Assembly: GCA_027405735.1 (NCBI GenBank)
Contig: JAPEHQ010000019.1
Coordinates: 997,001-1,061,000, forward strand
From: Mucor racemosus
Lineage: Eukaryota > Mucoromycota > Mucoromycetes > Mucorales > Mucoraceae
Length of the DNA stretch: 64,000 bases
Reading direction: 5' to 3'
Below, one piece after another: positions 1 to 10,083 of this stretch. Both the position numbers and the translations under genes were made by a program. How positions within the stretch are numbered: the stretch's first letter is position 1; each line of letters begins with the position of its first letter. Under the pieces are notes generated by a model. That model was not told where the DNA came from. It worked only from the letters and a program-made list of their open reading frames with translations, and ran no database searches.

Positions 1-1
1 T

Positions 2-3000
2 AATAAACGAAATTTTAAACATAAATTTGAAATATTTGACTTTTACACTGACTCAAACGATTGCCCAATACTTCTTGGACTAGACATCATGTCTCAATTG
101 AATATTGGCATTACAGGCCTCACATCATCATGGTTTGAATACACTGGTCCTGAACTTCCTTCACCCATTGATCCCGATGTTGAACCCAACAACGATCCTT
201 ATGGATCCCCAACTGAACGAAATCTCGCTTACGCACAAATTGAACCTTTATTGAAAGAAAATGCTAACATTGATCTTGCTTCTACTTACTGTAACCTTCC
301 AGGCGCTATTGTCCAATTGGAAACGATACCTAACAAAATTGCTTATCGTGCTCCATATCCGGTACCAATCGTCTACAAAGAAGCAGTACTAGCACAACTT
401 GATCAATGGCAGAAGGATGGTGTGATTGAACGAAGTCCTAGTCATACTGGATGGAATCACCCACTTTTAGTCGTTGCTAAAAAGAATTCTGCTGGTGTAT
501 ATTCTTTCGATAAACCTCGAATTGTCGCTGATGTTCGTTTATTCAACCAAATCCTCGTCAGTACGGATAAATATCAAATGCCACGCATCGATGACATTCA
601 TCAACGCTTCAGTGCTGCAAAGATAATAAGTTCCATCGACGTAAAGAGTTTTTTCACTAGTTTTTTAGTGGACAGACGCTTTCGATTTAAGTTGAGTTTC
701 TCGTGTCCATTTACCAATCAGCAATATATGTGGCGCAAAGTTTGTTTCGGGATTTCCTTTATTGGCAATTTAACGTCACGCTGTCTTTCAAATTTATTCT
801 CCGACATGCGAGAACATGTTTGTCTCTATGTCGACGATATTGGTGTGCTAAGTTTTAACGATTCACTCGAAGAACATACGCAATTACTTGCAGAAGTGAT
901 TCGACGTTTGACTAACGCAAATCTCCAAATTAACCCGGACAAAATTGTCTTTGCTCAACGCAGTGTACATGTCCTTGGTTGGAGCATTATCCATAATCGC
1001 CTGGTACCTGATTCCCGTAAATTGACAAACTTTCATACATGGCCGCTTCCCAAAACTGGCAAAGATATCATGCGTTATCTTGGATTTACCAACTATTTTC
1101 GTAGTGCTATTCCAGGTTACGGTACACTTGCTGCTCCTTTGAATGAATTGCGTAATCATAAAAGCCTTGCTAGTATTTGGAATGACACTCATACAACTGC
1201 ATTTTACAATCTCCAAAAAGCTCTCGCTTCCTCAACTGCACTCAGCCCCATTGATTTTCGATACAAAGTAAATGTTGCTACAGACGCTTCTGCTACTGCT
1301 GTTGGTGGTATTATCTATCAAATCAAAGACAACACAGTACACTATATCACAATGGCTAGTCGCAAATTATCCAAATCTGAAATGGCTTATTCCACAACTA
1401 AACGCGAACTGTTGGCTATTGTCTACATGTTCACAAAGTTTCACAAATGGCTTTTCGGTATACCTTTTATCTTACATACAGATCACCGTAGTCTTGTTTG
1501 GTTGCAAACTCAATCGACTCCTAATATGATGTTGTTAACATGGTATGAAGTTATTTTCTTTCATTATACTTATGATATCATTCATATTCCAGGATCGCGT
1601 AATATTTTACCAGATGCTCTCAGTCGTTTATTTCCAACTGATACACCAGATGACAATAAACTGGAGGGGGGTAATTTATACAACAACACGAGTATTTTTG
1701 TAAAAGAAAAACGACGAAACCACAAACCTGGCGACACCGATCTTTTAACACAAACAAACAACCGTGACTCATCTTTACTCAAACCTAAAAAGCAAAACAA
1801 CACCTTGTTTAAAAAACGCTTTAAGAAAAGCAACTTTAAGTATTCATCATTCCCCACGAAACATGATATTAACTATCACACTCCTGTGAATAACGATATT
1901 GACGTTTTTGATGCTTCAACTTATAATGCTATTTCATCATCAAAATCAAACGATCACAACGATAATTCATTAACGAATAACAATAGTCCGTCTATTAAAA
2001 ATTCTGATACATTACCACACAACCATAATATTCTCATTTCACGAGCAATGAAATATGCTGACTATATGACACCTCCAGAATCTGAGAGAATCGAACTCAT
2101 TCTGAAAGTACATTTGTTAGGTCATGTGGGTATTAATGCTATTGAGAAAATTCTACACAATGATTATGCTGTACATTGGACACACATGCGAGATGATATT
2201 ACTAGAGTTTTAAAAGATTGTCATGCTTGTCAATCACACGGAATTTTTAGTGTTGGATATCATCCACCTCGAAGTGTATTACCAGACAATGTATTCGATC
2301 ACATTGCTGTCGATTTAGGAGATTTCGCTACTACATCAACCTCAGGCAATAATTACATTTTAGTTATTGTTGATTATTTTAGCAGATTTACTATATTGCG
2401 AGCACTACCTGACAAGAGCCCAGTGACTGTAGCTAGATCCTTGCTATCTGTCTGTTCTTTGTTTGGATGGCCTGCTCGTATAACAAGTGATAATGCTAAT
2501 GAATTTGTTGGAACTTTCATACGAGAATTCCTCGAATTAAGTGGTCTTGATCGCCTAACATCGTTACCATACACGCCTACTGGCAACAGCCTGGTCGAAT
2601 CATTTATGGGTGTTAGCAAACGAGCTATTATCAAATCATTAACGCACGATGCAGCAGAACCTGAATCATGGGATCTATATCTAGATGTCATTCAATATGC
2701 CATGAACATTCAGTATGCTCGTCTGCACAAATCTCAACCTTTTTCTGTCATGTTTAATCGTGCACCAAATCTTTTCAAAGATTATTCGAATTCACCTGCT
2801 CCTGCAATTGATATTAATAATGCAAATACTGAAATTATTGACAAGCGATTAAAATACGTTAAGGAAATTGTTATCCCTGCTATTCACAAACGAATCCAGG
2901 AAACACAATTAAAAGATCATGCTACTTTTGAACGCACTCACAAAATTGTATACGACAAGTATCCAATCAACTCAAAAGTTATGATTGTAAATCCACTTCG

Positions 3001-3499
3001 CACATCCAAACTAAGCCCTCGCTGGTTAGGACCATACCTAATAAAAAACTATACTAGACATGGCAGCTATGTATTAGCAGATTTAACAGGTGAACTTTTA
3101 TCTCGAGATGTAGCTACTCAACATATACGAGTCATAGATTCTTCAGATAACCATCTCACACACGGGTTCAAAGATCGTCATTATGAAGTACAGGCTATCG
3201 TTAACCATCGTATCGACAAAGACACTGGTGAAATGTTCTATCGCACAAATTGGGTAGGATACCAGAAGTCAGATGATACATGGCAGCGCGAATCCGACTT
3301 TGACTCTAAGAAACCTATTCGTGATTATTGGGCAAGAATCAATCCAACTATAGGTGCGCCGCTACCTAATACAGTTAATAAACGCAAGTTGAATCGTCGT
3401 CGAAAGCACGCAGGACCTACTGTAAATCGTCGACATCCCAACAAGAAGCCTAATTCTAAAGCTACAAATCAAGAAATGTTGTCTCCACAACAAGCTTAA
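2..3499 (+). CDS. Ty3/gypsy chromovirus Pol polyprotein (5' end outside window)
   Basis: The frame is open to the window edge and reaches about 29 codons above the first Met at 89. The residues CPILLGLDIM there look like the end of a retropepsin domain, so gag and most of the protease lie outside. Numbering from Met 89: reverse transcriptase with YVDD at about 247-250; RNase H from about 390; an integrase HHCC zinc finger near 674-715; an integrase core with D at about 741, D at about 801 (SDN) and E at about 836 (LVES), the last two exactly 35 residues apart; and a C-terminal chromodomain at about 1030-1086 (HYEVQAIVNHR, WVGY, DDTWQ). The protein makes cDNA and integrates it; the chromodomain marks a chromovirus that probably targets heterochromatin. 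No stop or frameshift is visible, so the copy may be young and active. Confidence 0.93.
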   Translation, partial: NKRNFKHKFEIFDFYTDSNDCPILLGLDIMSQLNIGITGLTSSWFEYTGPELPSPIDPDVEPNNDPYGSPTERNLAYAQIEPLLKENANIDLASTYCNLPGAIVQLETIPNKIAYRAPYPVPIVYKEAVLAQLDQWQKDGVIERSPSHTGWNHPLLVVAKKNSAGVYSFDKPRIVADVRLFNQILVSTDKYQMPRIDDIHQRFSAAKIISSIDVKSFFTSFLVDRRFRFKLSFSCPFTNQQYMWRKVCFGISFIGNLTSRCLSNLFSDMREHVCLYVDDIGVLSFNDSLEEHTQLLAEVIRRLTNANLQINPDKIVFAQRSVHVLGWSIIHNRLVPDSRKLTNFHTWPLPKTGKDIMRYLGFTNYFRSAIPGYGTLAAPLNELRNHKSLASIWNDTHTTAFYNLQKALASSTALSPIDFRYKVNVATDASATAVGGIIYQIKDNTVHYITMASRKLSKSEMAYSTTKRELLAIVYMFTKFHKWLFGIPFILHTDHRSLVWLQTQSTPNMMLLTWYEVIFFHYTYDIIHIPGSRNILPDALSRLFPTDTPDDNKLEGGNLYNNTSIFVKEKRRNHKPGDTDLLTQTNNRDSSLLKPKKQNNTLFKKRFKKSNFKYSSFPTKHDINYHTPVNNDIDVFDASTYNAISSSKSNDHNDNSLTNNNSPSIKNSDTLPHNHNILISRAMKYADYMTPPESERIELILKVHLLGHVGINAIEKILHNDYAVHWTHMRDDITRVLKDCHACQSHGIFSVGYHPPRSVLPDNVFDHIAVDLGDFATTSTSGNNYILVIVDYFSRFTILRALPDKSPVTVARSLLSVCSLFGWPARITSDNANEFVGTFIREFLELSGLDRLTSLPYTPTGNSLVESFMGVSKRAIIKSLTHDAAEPESWDLYLDVIQYAMNIQYARLHKSQPFSVMFNRAPNLFKDYSNSPAPAIDINNANTEIIDKRLKYVKEIVIPAIHKRIQETQLKDHATFERTHKIVYDKYPINSKVMIVNPLRTSKLSPRWLGPYLIKNYTRHGSYVLADLTGELLSRDVATQHIRVIDSSDNHLTHGFKDRHYEVQAIVNHRIDKDTGEMFYRTNWVGYQKSDDTWQRESDFDSKKPIRDYWARINPTIGAPLPNTVNKRKLNRRRKHAGPTVNRRHPNKKPNSKATNQEMLSPQQA

Positions 3500-3844
3500 T
3501 TCATCAAGCAAATAGTTGTAGTAATCTTTTCCTTACTTTTTTTATTTTTTTTCCTGCCAAGGTTTTTTCCAAAGGTTTTTATCGATCACTACAAGCTCTT
3601 CAACACTTTCATCTTATACCAAATTTATACTACTTTACTTCTCTGGTTTTCTCATTTATACTGGTGCCTCATCTACTTCAAATTGGTCTTTTCTTTTCTA
3701 TCCTGGTCATGTCAACTCTTTTCTTTATGCCTATCCTCATTTTTGAATTAATTTTCCCAAGATCTGCGTCTTTAAATTAATTTGAAACATGATCTACAAA
3801 ACCCACTTCCCGGTTTTATCTCATAGAAGGCTGGGGGGGAGCAA
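3500..3844 (+). other. Chromovirus 3' untranslated region and polypurine tract
   Basis: This non-coding stretch lies between the pol stop codon and the 3' LTR. It ends in a G-rich polypurine tract (AAGGCTGGGGGGGAGCAA, about 3827-3844) directly before TGTTGTATTCC, the position expected for plus-strand primer formation in an LTR retrotransposon. Confidence 0.75.
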
Positions 3845-4373
3845 TGTTGTATTCCACCTACTAGTATCATACATTATCACCTTCTACAGTATCAATACAT
3901 CTTACAATCTATTGACTACGACATGTATTGAAGTGCAAGTCTTGATATCGGATATAAGAAACTCCTAGCGTACCAAGTTTAATCCAGTAATTACCAAGAA
4001 CGCTTGGACCTCAATTATGACACCACATTATTTCATCCCAGCAGTTAACCAATCAAGTAGTTATCAAATCAACATCCAAGCATATTTAGCGCAGTATTGA
4101 AACAGGACAACTCACAAGCTCTGCAAGAACGGTTAAATTATGATTGATCCATTTCAATCCATAGATTACTATCAAACAGATCCAATAGTTCAATAGTGCC
4201 TTAAATTACATCTCAGGATCTCAATGTCTAATCAATATAAAAGGCCATACTTTTACATCTAAATAAACGATATCTTGTTTTTATTATACAGTTGAAGAAC
4301 TGATTAATTACTCATTCTTTTATAATTGTATTCTTTTTTAAGTATTATTTATCAATCCTGAAAATATACGACA
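3845..4373 (+). repeat. 3' LTR of the chromovirus
   Basis: This 529 bp LTR starts TGTTGTATTCC after the polypurine tract and ends ATATACGACA; the two ends form an imperfect inverted repeat (TGTTGTAT and TGTCGTAT). It holds a TATA box (TATAAAAG at 4236-4243). The next base, 4374, is the first base of the left arm of the large inverted repeat, whose right-arm partner carries the same sequence without an LTR. The element therefore inserted into the repeat. The predicted 5 bp target duplication is TAATG (4374-4378); the other copy would lie left of the 5' LTR, outside the window. Confidence 0.85.
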
Positions 4374-5027
4374 TAATGGCTCGTGAACTGCAAAGTAAGT
4401 TGAAATAGCCTATTAATAGTTTTTGTACAGTTTTGAATTCTACATCCATCTAAATAAAATTAAAAAGAATGTTTCACATTAAATTTTGCGTAAAATGTGA
4501 TTATAATTTTGGACGTTTTTTGGAGACACACATCATTTTTTATAAATATATTTCAAAAATAAAAACTGGAGATAATATGCAACAAAATTATCTATCGATC
4601 GAGCTATTGCTGAACCTTCTAGCTGCATTTTTCGTAGAGAAAACAAGAGTTTTTTCAAAAAAATTTCAGATTCAGATTTGGGATGAGGGTATACAAGGGG
4701 AAAATGGAAGCTAGAAACGAAAGTATCTTTTTGTACACATTTTTGCGGATATCTCCACGAAAAATCAATATTTTAAAAAAAACTAAATTGGGTCCGAGAG
4801 AGCTCAACAAGCTTGATGACATGAATGTAAAAAAAATATTGCTGTGTTTAACGAGTATTTTAAAATATACAATAAAAAGGCTAAAGAAAATGAAAAAAAA
4901 ATAAAAGTGCTCAGAATTTTTTCACACTGAAATATGTAATAGAGCGCTTTAAAACAAGTTTTATTATTAGAAATTGTTAGTATCCTTTAATTTGGAGAGA
5001 TATGAAGCCTCAAAGCTTTCAGGTTTT

Positions 5028-5433
5028 ATTTTTTTTATAGGGTCATCGTAGCAGATAGACATTATTTTTATTATTTTGAATGGAGACTTAATATACATGA
5101 AACTCCTACAATAACGTTCCATGTAGCACAACGTAAACCATGGTCAAGAGATTGGGAGGTCTCCACAAGTGGGCCTACTGTAAACAAGGTTGCTATAATG
5201 ATTATACTATGAAAGAGGAGAAAGAAAATCGACTAATTAAAGTGCTGCACCAAGAGCCAAACGGGCATGCGGAGAACGTCATACGAAAAGTTGTGGGTTG
5301 GTGACATGACACTAAACAGGAAATACAGTACTACATAATATTATCAAACAAACTTGCGTCAACCAGGATTCGAACTCGAGCCTTGCATTTGGGAAATGCA
5401 CGTCTAACCATTCGGCCCAACCACCAAGGGCTG
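5028..5433 (-). mobile_element. tRNA-headed SINE-like element (left copy)
   Basis: This 406 bp insertion interrupts R1, which runs uninterrupted here in related copies (36.9-38.1 and 53.6-55.2 kb). It is flanked by a 12 bp direct repeat with one mismatch (CTTTCAGGTTTT at 5016-5027, CTTTTAGGTTTT at 5434-5445). Read on the minus strand it begins with a tRNA-like head: A-box-like GGCCGAATGGTTAGACG, an anticodon arm with a 5 bp stem and loop TTCCCAA (anticodon CCC, glycine-type), and the B-box AGTTCGAATCC. It ends in an A-rich tail (CTATAAAAAAAAT). The acceptor stem does not pair, so it is not a functional tRNA. Head, body, A-tail and target duplication together fit a tRNA-derived SINE. Confidence 0.75.
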
Positions 5434-5860
5434 CTTTTAGGTTTTAGCAGTGAAGTACGCGTAAAAATCTGAACATTAGCACTGAAAAATTTATATCAAC
5501 TGCAAAAGATAAAAGATTTAACTATATTATACTTTTCGTGAATAAAGCCAGTTTTTGTGTTATCATATTATCTCCCATCATTGCACAGCACAGAGCAAAA
5601 AGAACAGGGGTGTAGTAAATAACGAAGTTGTTTACTATAATCAGCTAAAAAAAGTTTTATTACAAAAGATTTCTAAAGATTTAAAATAATTGAAAACATA
5701 TGAGGGTATTTATAATAATTTAGAGAACTTGGATACCATCAGATTTGAATGGATGTACAGTATATTTAGTAATCTTTTAGTTTTGAGTACATTGTTATTG
5801 ATTTAATATTTTAAGGGGTAAATCATGTAGAGTATTGACCATAAGGGATTGTATGTCAAG

Positions 5861-6319
5861 TGTGACAATATCGACCTTTTGTGAAATGGTTGTTTTGTTT
5901 ATTATTGTTATTGATGTGAACTACTGGCTGATATATCATAAGTTTACCCAGATGTAGAAATCCAGGAACAACTATTGAAATCCAACATGGCATGACATTT
6001 AGTAACTCATACTAAATGTCATACATAACCACTAGCATTAACAGCGACTATCAGGAACATTCAGGAACAATTCGTAGCAATGAAACATAAGCAATCCTAC
6101 ATCTTATTCAAATGATACCATCACAGATTCCCAATTCCACAAATTCCATTGTATATCATTTGTTCCCAAATCATATCAAGTACCTCAATACCCGGCAATT
6201 CATTAATAATATTGATAATCATATAACCATTTAGAAAACATATAAATACGAAGCATCAATGAATTAATAAGGTGTATCTTTTAGCAGAGTATTTTTATAT
6301 TAGTTCTTTTGATATAACA
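5861..6319 (+). repeat. LTR-like inner segment of the left arm
   Basis: This segment starts TGTGACAATATCGACC and ends GATATAACA, exactly where arm homology stops. It has TG/CA ends and a TATAAATA box near 6241. The inverted counterpart is 10408-10871. Its first 50 bases resemble 52983 onward. No target duplication was found, so calling it an LTR is an inference. Confidence 0.45.
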
Positions 6320-6511
6320 GCGACACTTGGAATTTAGGTTATTTTATTAATATCAAGCGTTTTTAGTATGTAATTCCACTGCATCTGTTACCATAGTAAA
6401 ATACATTTTTCTACCTGAACAACCGTCTGTCATATCGCAGATTCATTAAAAAATTGCAAAAGCGAGCCCGTAGAGCAACGCGGTAATTGGTCATAGCAAG
6501 ATTGAACGGGT

Positions 6512-7362
6512 AAGTCTCTTATACTATGGTATACCTAAAATTTAAATAAAAAAGCGTTTCATTTTTTTTTAACTTTTTTTATATTTAACCACGTACAGTC
6601 TGAAAATTCAGTTTTTGTAGCGGACATTTTTGGGGCTCATTTTATCCTTACCAACACACATGATTTTCATCAAAAAACAGATAAATCAAATTTTGATACC
6701 AAAAGCAACGTTTAAATATACTACATTGTGAGAGAAAATTGTAGCCATGACTAATACACATTTTATAAAAGCTTAATATTAAATGTTAAATAATGAAACT
6801 TAGCATTTTTGGCCCAAAAACGGTTTTTTGGTTAAAGGATTTTCATGTAATATTTTGTAATAAAAATGTTTGTTATTTTTTATTGAGCAAATAGAGCGCC
6901 AAATTTTGCATATGTGTATATTTTTTGTTTTTATAATTGGTAGTATAATTAACTCTAGATTTGCAAAACCAAAAAAAAAAAATTAAAAAATGTCAAAATT
7001 GATGATCTAGACAAGAATATTTTTTGAAATTAATATTCCGCTTATAAACCTTGTAAGACTTAAAAATAAGAGATTTTATAATACTTGAGAACTTTTTCAA
7101 GAATTCAGGATGCTATACACACTTGATTCAAGCTTATTACTGTAAATCTTTATACATGTTAATATTGTGTGGTAGTTTATTTGATGATAATATAATCTTT
7201 GTAATTATTGCGCTAGAGATGATTTGCATTAAGTTTTTTTTTACTCTTATCTCTCCAATATCATTATAAACATAAACATGGCCATCACTAGAATCTATTG
7301 CCGCCTTTTTACCCTCTTTGGCCCAAGCCCATTTATTCAATGCCTTACCAGAACCAACTTAA
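6512..7362 (-). repeat. Repeat R3, copy 1: mobilised gene fragment plus 3' flank
   Basis: About 850 bp that recurs at 50471-51727 at visibly high identity. Both copies begin near GTCTCTTATACTA and lose similarity just after the AACTTA motif of the embedded dynein-like coding fragment. The part below about 7136 is AT-rich and non-coding, and probably represents the 3' flank of the donor gene. Confidence 0.75.
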
Positions 7363-7456
7363 GTACTTGCAAATGGTTCATCGGTATTTGCATTCAAATT
7401 CCATGAATTAAATTGACTGGTTTCATCTACTGTAGTAGTATCAATCGTATTATCAG
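7251..7456 (-). pseudogene. Dynein intermediate chain-like C-terminal WD40 fragment, broken
   Basis: The minus-strand translation contains FNSWNLNANTDEPFAST, then an in-frame TAA at 7361-7359, then VGSGKALNKWAWAKEGKKAA and SSDGHVYVYNDIGE. This matches the last WD40 repeats of cytoplasmic dynein intermediate chain (a WNLN..TE.P segment, a GKALNK..W..EG segment and a SSDGHVYVYDIGE segment). Only about 70 codons survive, with one stop. The bases after GAG read ATAAGA, whereas the second copy keeps GTAAGT, which suggests a lost splice donor. It is a gene fragment carried in the spacer of the inverted repeat. The family call rests on motif memory, not on a search. Confidence 0.6.
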
Positions 7457-8754
7457 CCTGCCTTATGATAAATATCAATCTAAAATCAGAAGCATCCCTT
7501 TGTCATTGTTATATTGTAAGCTATAAAAAGCTTGATTTTTAATAATACAGCAATTAAATAAAAAACAAGATAACACTAATAGCATATGGTGAGTATTTAC
7601 CATCTAAGTAAGTTTGATAAAGTGTGCTTTTTGCTACAAAAACGTACTTATAAAAAGCGATAGTGTGGAACAGACAGAGCTATTCACGGAAAAAAGTATA
7701 AAAAAACAATAGGAATTCGACTAGATAACATTAGGGTTTTATTATCAAGTTAAATTCTACTTGAGGACTTTTGTAATAAATAAATGTCCTCTTTATATAG
7801 TTTTCATCAGAGAGATTAGGTAAGAATTCCTAGGTCCATACATAGCCAATAATATCCTTTGTCAGACATAAATCTTGATAGTAACCAATCGGTGTATTCA
7901 TAGAATTCATGGATCCTTGATCATAATGGTGTGATTAAATCCACAGTATGTTGATTGGTCTTTAACTATAAGTTGCTAGGATAGAAGCTTGGTAGAAAAT
8001 TTATATTAATATGAATCAGCATATATCATTTAGTAGTGAAATGTCTATTCATGTCAGCTGCACTTTAATTGAGAATCAGATGAAATGGAGATCAATATAG
8101 TGGATAAATGTGTACATATTCCACAGCAACAATTCATCTACTCGATGGATCGTTGTGGTTGCTACAAAAACGTAATTATAAAAAGCGATGGGAAATACAA
8201 TTATAACTCTTCTAAGTTTATTAAAGGTATAAAGTAAAGCAACGATTCATCTACTCGATGGATCGTTGTGGTATTTATATTAAATGTCTAATTCAAATTA
8301 CTAATGCAGTGGAGGTTAATTATAAATGAAGAATAATTAATTAATTATATATAGCTGTTTTATATCTAATTATACTTTAAATTCTTATTTTAGAAAAATT
8401 GAATTTGGATATAATATAAAATTGATATATTAAAGAAATCAATCATGGTGAGTGTAAACTTTTTATATGTACTTTCAAGAGAATTATGTAATACGTTGCA
8501 TGGTAGAGAATATGACCTGTAATAAGTCAATAAACTATTACTATAAGTCAGTGATGATTGTATTAATTACCTAATAGACCTGGAATTAGTATTATGAGTT
8601 GTACTTGTATATTACCTTATTGTTACAAAACGAAAAAAAAACGAAAATAAAATTACATAAAAAAAAATTATTATATGGTATAAATATGATCACGTGATAA
8701 TTGCTAGGGAATAGTACGCCTTATACTTCTATTATATTTATTTTATTAATTCCT
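7457..8754. other. Non-coding spacer with duplicated short motifs
   Basis: No gene was recognised. A roughly 33 bp motif starting TTGCTACAAAAACGTA occurs at about 7629 and again at about 8159. A hairpin (12 bp stem, 5 nt loop) occurs at 8127-8155 and 8240-8268. The segment near 8190-8240 resembles part of the solo LTR at about 40030-40095. It is probably debris of LTR insertions. Confidence 0.5.
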
Positions 8755-10083
8755 TTATCTATCAGGCTTTTCAATATATACAATACTTTTTTTAACTCTT
8801 TTATGCTTTAATGAAACTTCTTCTTCCATAATTTCATCTTCGTCAAAATTGATAGAATCGACTTCTAATTCATCAAGGCTCATATTTAATAATTTATTTT
8901 GTAACGTACTTATTTCAATTAGATTTTTATTTATCTTAATCTCATCATTAAATGCAATTTGTATCTTACTTTCTTTTATAGGAAACTCAAAGCCATCACT
9001 ATACCAAAGCTTATGATGCGGTAATTCTTCTATATTATAATCTTTAACCATTTGCCAAATATTTTTCAGTAAACAAGATAATTTAAATTGTATATTGTAA
9101 TGTTTTATATCAGATACCTGTACAGATGCTCTGTTATTATTAAACCTCTCAAATTTACTTCCTATAACACTAAATTCATTCTCTATTATGGATCTAAAGC
9201 TTCCAAATACGCTGTTAAAATGTAATTCATTCACACTCAATTTACTATCCTTTTCTTTTCTAACTGGATACATAAAATGCATATCTTTAAATTCATATCC
9301 AAGATTAATTCCATTTTCTTTAAATTGGTTTATAAATAGTGGATAACCTCCATCCATAGCCAAACAATCACCAATATGTAGTTTATTATAGAGATTCATT
9401 TTTAAGAACATTGTACCATCATTAGATTCACCACATTTTTCGGAGTCTGAAATATAAATTATCATTTTATTCATATCACAAACAATTTGAGTTCTGACAC
9501 CTGGTTTTTTTAATTTATAAGAATGTAATTTTATTCTTTCTGTATCTGGATTGTAGTATTTTATTTTTGAGTCATGACCATCTATAATTAAAGTTACATT
9601 CTTAAATCCTATCGGGTTATATAGTTTTGCAGATAATAATCTTATCTTTATATTTGAAAATAAGTTTAACAAATCTGTGTTTATAATTTTATTGATTCTT
9701 TTATAATTGTCTATCCAAAATTTTTTATATAAATCATAAAAAGTAGCATAGCACATAAATTGAGACATTTTCTGCCCTGATAGACCACAAACTAAATGAT
9801 ATAATAAAATAAGACCTTTATCTAATTCAGGATATGGACCTGGATACTCTTGTGTCCCATATAAAATATTTAAAAAGTAAAATACAGGAATATAGCCTAA
9901 TTGATTAAGTAATACATCTTTTATAAAATTTATATCTTTCATATATTTTAAAGTAGCTCTATGATTATATTTTTTACTAATTATTTTCCAATTAGATTCA
10001 TAAAAATACCATTTATCAATTATTAATCTATTAATCTCTATATTAATCTTTTCTTTTATATTCTCTTCTTCTGTGTCATTCAT
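8755..10083 (-). CDS. DDE superfamily transposase (DDE_Tnp_4-like)
   Basis: This single uninterrupted ORF encodes 442 residues. The catalytic triad is visible: D168 in LIIDGHDSKI, D244 in CLAMDGGYPLF and E301 in FRSIIENEF. Between them lies the block typical of the DDE_Tnp_4/Harbinger-type family (YKLKKPGVRTQIV, then SEKCGESNDGTMF). The C-terminus is acidic and then basic. The protein should cut and rejoin transposon ends. It lies in the spacer of the inverted repeat, but I could not identify its own short terminal repeats, so it is unclear whether it mobilises the large palindrome or is a separate insertion. The ORF appears intact and lacks introns. Confidence 0.82.
   Translation of the reverse strand: MNDTEEENIKEKINIEINRLIIDKWYFYESNWKIISKKYNHRATLKYMKDINFIKDVLLNQLGYIPVFYFLNILYGTQEYPGPYPELDKGLILLYHLVCGLSGQKMSQFMCYATFYDLYKKFWIDNYKRINKIINTDLLNLFSNIKIRLLSAKLYNPIGFKNVTLIIDGHDSKIKYYNPDTERIKLHSYKLKKPGVRTQIVCDMNKMIIYISDSEKCGESNDGTMFLKMNLYNKLHIGDCLAMDGGYPLFINQFKENGINLGYEFKDMHFMYPVRKEKDSKLSVNELHFNSVFGSFRSIIENEFSVIGSKFERFNNNRASVQVSDIKHYNIQFKLSCLLKNIWQMVKDYNIEELPHHKLWYSDGFEFPIKESKIQIAFNDEIKINKNLIEISTLQNKLLNMSLDELEVDSINFDEDEIMEEEVSLKHKRVKKSIVYIEKPDR

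Larger units (their letters stand above)
4374..6319 (+). repeat. Left arm of giant inverted repeat
   Basis: This arm is the reverse complement of 10408-12358. Paired positions sum to 16732 from the outer end up to 6304/10428, so the arms carry no net indel over 1931 bp. Homology resumes after a 5 bp insertion present only in the right arm and stops at ATAACA (6319). Two spurious ORFs translate identically in both arms. The arm consists of a dispersed repeat (R1, 4374 to about 5860), a SINE-like insertion at 5028-5433, and an LTR-like segment at 5861-6319. The outer end is cut by the chromovirus LTR, so the true arm may continue beyond it. Confidence 0.95.

Noticed and set aside
4469..4904. 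Two small ORFs repeated identically at 11828-12263
   Set aside because: The identity reflects the inverted repeat. The frames are not conserved in the R1 copies at 37, 39 and 54 kb.
5343..5433. Functional tRNA-Gly(CCC) gene
   Set aside because: The anticodon arm and B-box look right, but the acceptor stem does not pair and the T-stem has a mismatch; the SINE-like context explains it better.
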